This document shows positions 59,299-64,000 of a stretch of DNA of 64,000 nucleotides, in pieces (position 1 is the stretch's first letter; each line of letters opens with the position of its first letter). The position numbers and the translations under genes were made by a program. The notes beneath the pieces are model-generated. The model made no database searches, was not told the DNA's origin, and saw nothing but the letters and a program-made list of their open reading frames with translations. The stretch comes from Bacteroidales bacterium (lineage in GTDB: Bacteria > Bacteroidota > Bacteroidia > Bacteroidales > GWA2-32-17), in the NCBI GenBank assembly GCA_013314715.1, contig JABUFC010000005.1, forward strand, positions 1 to 64,000, written 5' to 3'.

Positions 59299-59306
59299 TA
59301 CTTTTG
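59299..59306 (+). promoter_or_regulatory. -7 promoter element of the TonB receptor gene
   Basis: TACTTTTG, exact match to TAnnTTTG, 26 bases before the ATG at 59333. It overlaps the GTG at 59306 and excludes it as the start codon. Confidence 0.55.
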
Positions 59307-59332
59307 TGGCAAAATTTTTAAAAAACGTGTTT

Positions 59333-61261
59333 ATGAAGATTAACATTTTTGTAGCTTGTTTGTTTATCGTTTTACAAGTTTATTCTCAAAACGATACCAT
59401 TAAACTTAAAGAAATTGAAGTCAATGCCAATAGAGTTAGTACAACTTATAAAAATAACTTACGTTTAATTCAAATTATTTCTAAACAAGAATTGCAACAA
59501 ATGCCTATTCAATCGCTTACGGATGTACTCGATTATGTTGGGGCTGTTGATGTTCGTCAGCGTGGGGTACATAGTGTACAAGCCGATGTTAGCATTCGTG
59601 GCGGCAATTATGAGCAAACATTGGTAATGATTAACAGCGTTCCGGTTAACGATCCGCAAACAGGACATCATAGTATGAACATACCTATCGATATGACTAT
59701 GATAGAGCGTATAGAGGTTTTGTCGGGTGGCGATGCGCGTCGCTATGGTGCCAATGCTTTTTCGGGAGTGATAAATATTGTAACCAAAGAAGTTACCAAA
59801 AATAACTTAACGGTTGCTTTGGCTGGTGGCGATTTTAAATATTTTGAAGGACAAGTAAACGGTATGTTCAAATTAGGTAATACGGAGCATATTGTTGCTT
59901 TAAGTCGTTATCAAAGCGAGGGCTATCGAAATAATACCGATTTTAATCATAGTCAGTTTAGCTGGCAAGGTTCGCAACATCGCAATCAACATCATTTGCA
60001 AGCATTATTTTCTATTGAAGATAAGGCTTTTGGGGCCAATAGCTTTTATACCCCCAAATATCCTCATCAATATGAGCAAACACACACTCTTTTTTCGTCT
60101 TTAACACATCGCTATTCATGGGATAAGGCTTTTTTAACGACACAAGTTTACTATCGTCAGCATCACGATCGGTTTGAATTGTTCCGCCACGATTTGCCTA
60201 CATTGCAAGTTCCAACATGGTATAAGAATCACAATTATCACTTAACACAAGTATTAGGAGGTCAATCGAATGTTGCTATTCATTCTTCGCTTGGCAAAAC
60301 CACATTGGGTGTCGATTATCGTTACGAACACATATATAGTAATGTTTTAGGCGAACCTATGAACGATACCATAGATGCTCCTTTCGAAACCAATGGCTTT
60401 TTTACTCGAAAAGCTCAAAAAAGTTATACCTCTGTATTTGTAGATCATTCCATTGAATGGCATCGCTTCCATTTTTCAGCCGGTTTAATGGCTACTTATT
60501 TGTCCACAGAACATTTTTATTTTTATCCCGGTGCTGATTTGGGTTATAAGTTAGATTCGTTGTGGACCATTGTTGGTTCGGTTAGTCGTTCGCTCCGCTT
60601 GCCAACTTATACTGAGCTTTACTACAAAGACGCAGCCAATGAAGGCAATATCAACTTAAAGCCCGAGCAAGCAACTAATTACGAGATTGGATTGAAATTT
60701 AATCAAGATGCCTTACAAGTTCAGCTTTCTGGCTTTTATCGTCAGGGCGAAAATATTATTGACTGGGTACGTTTAAATGTTACAGATAAATGGCATACCG
60801 AAAATATAAGTACAGTGAATACGATGGGTGTAGAATTTACTTCTTGTTATAATTTTACTTACCGCTTTCCGAATTTCTTGATAAAAAATATTCGTTTTAA
60901 TTACGCTTACATTGATATCACTAAACAAAGTGGCGACTATTACTCAAAATATGCATTAGATGTATTAAGGCATAAAGTAAGTTTATTGCTCGAACATAAA
61001 ATAACAAAACAATGGAGTGCTTCATGGTCGGTACTATATCATGAGCGTATGGGAACGTATTCGGAGTATCCAAGTGGACTTGAAAAAAGTTACACTCCCT
61101 ATTTGACTGTTGACGGTAGGATAAGTTACCAATTCAGGCAATTTACTTTTTACATGAGTGGCAGCAATTTGTTCGATACTTATTATTATGACATTGCTAA
61201 TATACCGATGCCGGGTCGTTGGGTTAAAGGTGGTTTTATTTGGTCGTTAAGGTCGAACTAA
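59333..61261 (+). CDS. TonB-dependent outer-membrane receptor
   Basis: The ATG at 59333 gives a clean signal peptide (MKINIFVACLFIVLQVYSQ); an upstream GTG (59306) overlaps the promoter and is rejected. The plug domain (about residues 25-150) has the TonB-box-like LKEIEVNANR, LTDVLDYVGAVDVRQRGVHS, VSIRGGNYEQTLVMINSVPV, NDPQTGHHSMNIPIDMTMIE and IEVLSGGDARRYGANAFSGV. The barrel follows with LRLPTYTELYYKDAANEGNI and LKPEQATNYEIGLKF, and a terminal strand ending VKGGFIWSL. The BtuB/cobalamin- or siderophore-like form is most similar, with no carboxypeptidase-like N-terminal domain of the SusC type. Ligand unknown; no SusD nearby. Confidence 0.92.
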   Translation: MKINIFVACLFIVLQVYSQNDTIKLKEIEVNANRVSTTYKNNLRLIQIISKQELQQMPIQSLTDVLDYVGAVDVRQRGVHSVQADVSIRGGNYEQTLVMINSVPVNDPQTGHHSMNIPIDMTMIERIEVLSGGDARRYGANAFSGVINIVTKEVTKNNLTVALAGGDFKYFEGQVNGMFKLGNTEHIVALSRYQSEGYRNNTDFNHSQFSWQGSQHRNQHHLQALFSIEDKAFGANSFYTPKYPHQYEQTHTLFSSLTHRYSWDKAFLTTQVYYRQHHDRFELFRHDLPTLQVPTWYKNHNYHLTQVLGGQSNVAIHSSLGKTTLGVDYRYEHIYSNVLGEPMNDTIDAPFETNGFFTRKAQKSYTSVFVDHSIEWHRFHFSAGLMATYLSTEHFYFYPGADLGYKLDSLWTIVGSVSRSLRLPTYTELYYKDAANEGNINLKPEQATNYEIGLKFNQDALQVQLSGFYRQGENIIDWVRLNVTDKWHTENISTVNTMGVEFTSCYNFTYRFPNFLIKNIRFNYAYIDITKQSGDYYSKYALDVLRHKVSLLLEHKITKQWSASWSVLYHERMGTYSEYPSGLEKSYTPYLTVDGRISYQFRQFTFYMSGSNLFDTYYYDIANIPMPGRWVKGGFIWSLRSN

Positions 61262-61275
61262 AACTTCAATGAGGG

Positions 61276-62226
61276 CTATTTTTTCTTTAATACTTTAATC
61301 ACAGCTTCTACAATGGCTTCGGCATTCATTTTATATTTCGACATTAATTCTTGTGGTTTACCCGATTCACCAAAGCTATTGTTCATACCAACGGGCTCAA
61401 TAGGTATTGGGTAATGAGTAGCAAGTGTTTCGCTTATAGCACTAAAGAGTCCTCCAGTGATTTGATGCTCTTCTGCAGTAACAGCACATTTACATAAGCG
61501 GGCTGTAGATTCGATTGTTTCTATATCTATAGGTTTTAATGAATAAACATTTACAACCGTACAATGAATGCCGTTATTTTTTAAGTGTTCGTTTGCTAAT
61601 AATGCTTCCCAAACCAGATGACCGGTAGCAAATATGACACAATCTTTTCCTTCTGAATAAATATGCGATTTACCAATGTTGAAATTTTCGTCGGAATAAG
61701 TAAAATCGGGCATAGGTTCACGACCATATCTTATATAAACGGGTCCGTTATGTTCGACAGCAGCTTTTACAGCTTTTTCTGTTTGAGTGGCATCAGCAGG
61801 CGATAAAATGGTCATATTGGGTAAAGCTCTAAGTGCCGCAATGTCTTCTAATGCTTGATGTGTAGCACCATCGGGTCCTACCGAAATACCAGCGTGAGCA
61901 CCGCCAATCTTTACATTTAAGTTGTTATAACAAACAGATACTCTTATTTGATCTAAGGTACGCATAGCAATGAAAGTAGCATACGATGCTACAAAAGGAA
62001 TTTTATTGCAAAGAGCCATACCTGCTGCTACTGTAATGGCATTTTGTTCGGCAATGCCTAAACTATAAAAACGTTCAGGAAAGGCTTTGGCAAATTTATC
62101 CATACCCACAGAAGTAGTAATATCGCTTCCGATACCAATGAGATTGGGGTGATTGTGAGCCATTTGTAAAATGCCCTTGCTAAAACCTTCGCGAGTAGAA
62201 ATAAAACCTCTATGTTTGAGTTTCAT
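61276..62226 (-). CDS. Transketolase, C-terminal subunit
   Basis: The pyrimidine-binding and C-terminal halves of transketolase as a separate chain (316 residues). IGSDITTSVGMDKFAKAFPE, FYSLGIAEQNAITVAAGMAL (catalytic Glu), GAHAGISVGPDGATHQALED and LSPADATQTEKAV are typical. The last part (HLVWEALLANEHLKNNGIHC) is the regulatory domain. It overlaps the N-terminal subunit gene by 17 bases. Together they move two-carbon units between sugar phosphates with TPP. Confidence 0.93.
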   Translation of the reverse strand: MKLKHRGFISTREGFSKGILQMAHNHPNLIGIGSDITTSVGMDKFAKAFPERFYSLGIAEQNAITVAAGMALCNKIPFVASYATFIAMRTLDQIRVSVCYNNLNVKIGGAHAGISVGPDGATHQALEDIAALRALPNMTILSPADATQTEKAVKAAVEHNGPVYIRYGREPMPDFTYSDENFNIGKSHIYSEGKDCVIFATGHLVWEALLANEHLKNNGIHCTVVNVYSLKPIDIETIESTARLCKCAVTAEEHQITGGLFSAISETLATHYPIPIEPVGMNNSFGESGKPQELMSKYKMNAEAIVEAVIKVLKKK

Positions 62227-63061
62227 AGTTTATTTTTTGCTCAAGTTCGTTTAGAAATTGTATTGCTTCTTCTTTATTGGGAGCTTTGCCATGCCAATGG
62301 TAGTCGCCTTCTATAGAAGCGATACCTTTACCCATGATGGTTTGTGCTAGTATTACTTTAGGTGTTTCTAAAATTTGTTTGGTTTCGTTAAATGCTTTTA
62401 ATATATCGGGGATATAGTTACCGTTGCAAGTAATGGTATGCCAACCAAAAGCTGCCCATTTAAGCGCTAGTGGTTCTAGAGCCATAACCTGATGAGTAGG
62501 ACCATCAATTTGAACTCCGTTACGGTCAACTATACATATTAAATTATCGAGCTTATAATGTGAGGCGGCCATTGCAGCTTCCCAGATAGAACCTTCTTGC
62601 AACTCACCGTCGCCGCAAATGCAAAAAACACGGGCTTTGTTTTGGTCGTTTTTTAATGCTAAGGCTATTCCTACTGCTACTGATAAACCTTGTCCTAAAC
62701 TACCTGAAGATATTTCTATCCCTGGCAATCCTTTATCTTTTCCAGGATGTCCTTGTAAACGAGAGCCTAATTTGCGTAAAGTATATAATTCTTCGATAGG
62801 GAAATAACCAGCATGAGCAAGAGTTGCATATAAGACCGGTGCTACGTGTCCTATTGACAGAATTAATCGATCGCGTTCTTTCCATTGAGGATTTTGCGGT
62901 TGATGCTTGAGTTCATGAAAATATAACGTTGCAAAAATATCGGCAAGCCCCATTGACCCACCTAAATGACCCGAGCCCGCCTCTGCTAACATTTTTATTA
63001 TATCTTTTCGAATAGCTAGGCTCTTGAGTTTTAATTTATTTATTTGCTCGAAATCAAACAT
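62210..63061 (-). CDS. Transketolase, N-terminal subunit
   Basis: The TPP-diphosphate-binding half (283 residues). MLAEAGSGHLGGSMGLADIF is the start motif; the TPP site is VFCICGDGELQEGSIWEAAM, followed by KLDNLICIVDRNGVQIDGPT and IMGKGIASIEGDYHWHGKAP. It pairs with the C-terminal subunit encoded immediately after it; split transketolases are common in this phylum and archaea. Confidence 0.93.
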   Translation of the reverse strand: MFDFEQINKLKLKSLAIRKDIIKMLAEAGSGHLGGSMGLADIFATLYFHELKHQPQNPQWKERDRLILSIGHVAPVLYATLAHAGYFPIEELYTLRKLGSRLQGHPGKDKGLPGIEISSGSLGQGLSVAVGIALALKNDQNKARVFCICGDGELQEGSIWEAAMAASHYKLDNLICIVDRNGVQIDGPTHQVMALEPLALKWAAFGWHTITCNGNYIPDILKAFNETKQILETPKVILAQTIMGKGIASIEGDYHWHGKAPNKEEAIQFLNELEQKINYETQT

Positions 63062-63063
63062 TT

Positions 63064-63507
63064 TTATAAACTTGGAAATGCAATTAAGTCTTCAACAATA
63101 AAAGCAGATGGATAAACATCTTTAATTTTACAAAATAATTTATAAGCTTCAATTTTTGTTCTAAAATCGCCCATTCGTAATTTAAAAAAAGGTTCTTCGT
63201 AAATGATATAGCAATCGTATTCTGGAAAAGAGTTGCGCAATTCGGTTTTCATTTTGTTTATTTGATTTTTGGCATCGGTTCCAGAAGTAAAATATACCTG
63301 AACACGATACCCTGGAATGCCTTTAGCTTTTTGGTTAATGCTTATATGCTTTGAAATAATATTTTCAGCATTTACTGAAGAAATGAAAGTGAATTTACCC
63401 CAACCTAATTGGTTTGTTTTTAATGAAACAAATATAGGAGCTTGTGAATATCCACTGTTTAATAAGAATAGAATTATACTTGATAATATTAAAAAGTGTC
63501 TTAACAT
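63064..63507 (-). CDS. Exported SPOR-domain protein
   Basis: 147 residues: a signal peptide (MLRHFLILSSIILFLLNSGYSQ), a short N-terminal region, and a SPOR-like domain (GYRVQVYFTSGTDAKNQINK, FPEYDCYIIYEEPFFKLRMG, DFRTKIEAYKLFCKIKDVYP). It probably binds peptidoglycan in the periplasm. It lies directly between the universal stress protein gene and the transketolase pair (2 to 4 bases of spacing), although there is no obvious functional link. Confidence 0.8.
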   Translation of the reverse strand: MLRHFLILSSIILFLLNSGYSQAPIFVSLKTNQLGWGKFTFISSVNAENIISKHISINQKAKGIPGYRVQVYFTSGTDAKNQINKMKTELRNSFPEYDCYIIYEEPFFKLRMGDFRTKIEAYKLFCKIKDVYPSAFIVEDLIAFPSL

Positions 63508-63511
63508 AAAA

Positions 63512-64000
63512 TTAAAAAATTAACGACGAAAAACTCATAACGGGGATAGGTGAATTATTTACAATTTCTTGAGCAGTAGGTCCTAGCCAAAATGCTAATC
63601 GATTAAGCTGTTCGGTCATTATTGTTATTAATTGTGCATCGTTTTTAAGAGCATATTGAATGATGGAATTAGTAATATCGTTGTTCATAATAATTTCTTT
63701 ATGAACATTTAATTTTTTTTCGGAAAGGTAATCTTCAACCTGATTGCAATAAAGTGTAAGTTTTTTCTTTATGTCAACAGAATTGGTATCTGAAACTCCA
63801 AGTACATGAATTTCCGAATTAAAGTTAAGGGCATATTCAGTTACAAAAGGAATTTTTTTGCGGGTTTCTTTCGACATATCGATAGGTAGTATTATTTTTT
63901 TAGGTTCTACAGGATTGAATTTTTGACGTATAGTAATAATGGGACAAGGTGAGTTAACCACAACCCTATAAGCATTAGAACCAATGACTTTTTCTTCAAA
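63512..64000 (-). CDS. Universal stress protein, tandem-domain (5' partial)
   Basis: The frame is open to the window edge: FEEKVIGSNAYRVVVNSPCP precedes the visible part, which is the end of a first Usp domain. A second Usp domain then starts KKIILPIDMSKETRKKIPFV and ends FWLGPTAQEIVNNSPIPVMS. The ATP-binding G-x2-G-x9-G(S/T) loop is degenerate (LGPTAQEIVNNSPIPV), suggesting the non-ATP-binding class. The true start lies beyond the window. Confidence 0.8.
   Translation of the reverse strand, partial: FEEKVIGSNAYRVVVNSPCPIITIRQKFNPVEPKKIILPIDMSKETRKKIPFVTEYALNFNSEIHVLGVSDTNSVDIKKKLTLYCNQVEDYLSEKKLNVHKEIIMNNDITNSIIQYALKNDAQLITIMTEQLNRLAFWLGPTAQEIVNNSPIPVMSFSSLIF

Larger units (their letters stand above)
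58755..59332. other. Repeat-rich gap upstream of the TonB receptor
   Basis: No gene seen. It contains a MITE-like element (58832-58953), a diverged genome-repeat inverted pair (59049-59131) and an AT-rich promoter stretch ending in TACTTTTG at 59299. Confidence 0.6.

Overview
The window is chromosomal DNA of a low-GC member of the Bacteroidota, probably of the order Bacteroidales (the phylum is secure, the order is a guess). Evidence for the phylum: two secreted enzymes end in type IX secretion (T9SS) sorting domains; a PorV-like barrel, DUF3276, DUF3822, the DUF2723/GT117 membrane protein, a long-form PurF and a 31-residue COX24-type basic protein are all typical of it; and many genes are preceded by the Bacteroidota -7 element TAnnTTTG, which in several cases decides the start codon.

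Layout. 1-4.2 kb: the tail of a fiber-like surface protein, small envelope proteins, a GH16 glucanase with a T9SS tail, and a truncated barrel gene. 4.2-7.05 kb: a decayed transposase, a MITE and short palindromic repeats around a PurF gene. 7.05-10.5 kb: a tight purE / PorV-like barrel / helix-hairpin-helix barrel operon. 10.6-15.8 kb: a PLP enzyme, then hpt-adk-obg and grpE-dnaJ. 15.8-21.5 kb: a surface-polysaccharide island between dnaJ and fmt (GT-C-like membrane protein, MBOAT acyltransferase, AlgX-like protein). 21.4-25.9 kb: fmt, a RecD-like helicase, DUF3822 and rsmD. 25.9-26.6 kb: tRNA-Asp and a tandem duplication of a GIY-YIG gene. 26.8-34.5 kb: a GH75 chitosanase-like T9SS cargo protein, heptose-phosphate kinase, a YfcC transporter, a SPOR protein and a MATE pump. 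34.5-39.5 kb: serS, rplU-rpmA, a bifunctional nuclease, a nucleoside permease and thyA. 39.5-46.9 kb: small envelope proteins and a five-gene Hdr/Qmo-like iron-sulfur flavoprotein operon interrupted by a four-helix-bundle (IVP) cassette. 47-56.6 kb: a deacetylase, GT117, rpoN, asnS, an RNase E/G, the COX24-type protein and an HU/IHF protein. 56.7-64 kb: mutY, DUF3276, nadD, a repeat-rich gap, a TonB receptor, a split transketolase, a SPOR protein and a universal stress protein that runs off the window.

The most unusual part is the dnaJ-fmt interval. A 75-base copy of the dnaJ 3' end (74/75 identical) and a diverged 39-base copy of the fmt 3' end lie back to back in the middle of the island. 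This suggests that two different cassettes occupying the same slot were joined in tandem. The leading gene of each cassette is out of frame at a homopolymer (A9 and T8), which could mean phase variation, transcriptional slippage or assembly error. The second unusual locus is the tRNA-Asp/GIY-YIG tandem array. Its second tRNA copy has two segments replaced by perfect palindromes with TCTCGTT/AACGAGA arms, and the same palindrome type occurs at two other intergenic sites. No CRISPR array, rRNA, prophage or complete insertion sequence was seen.
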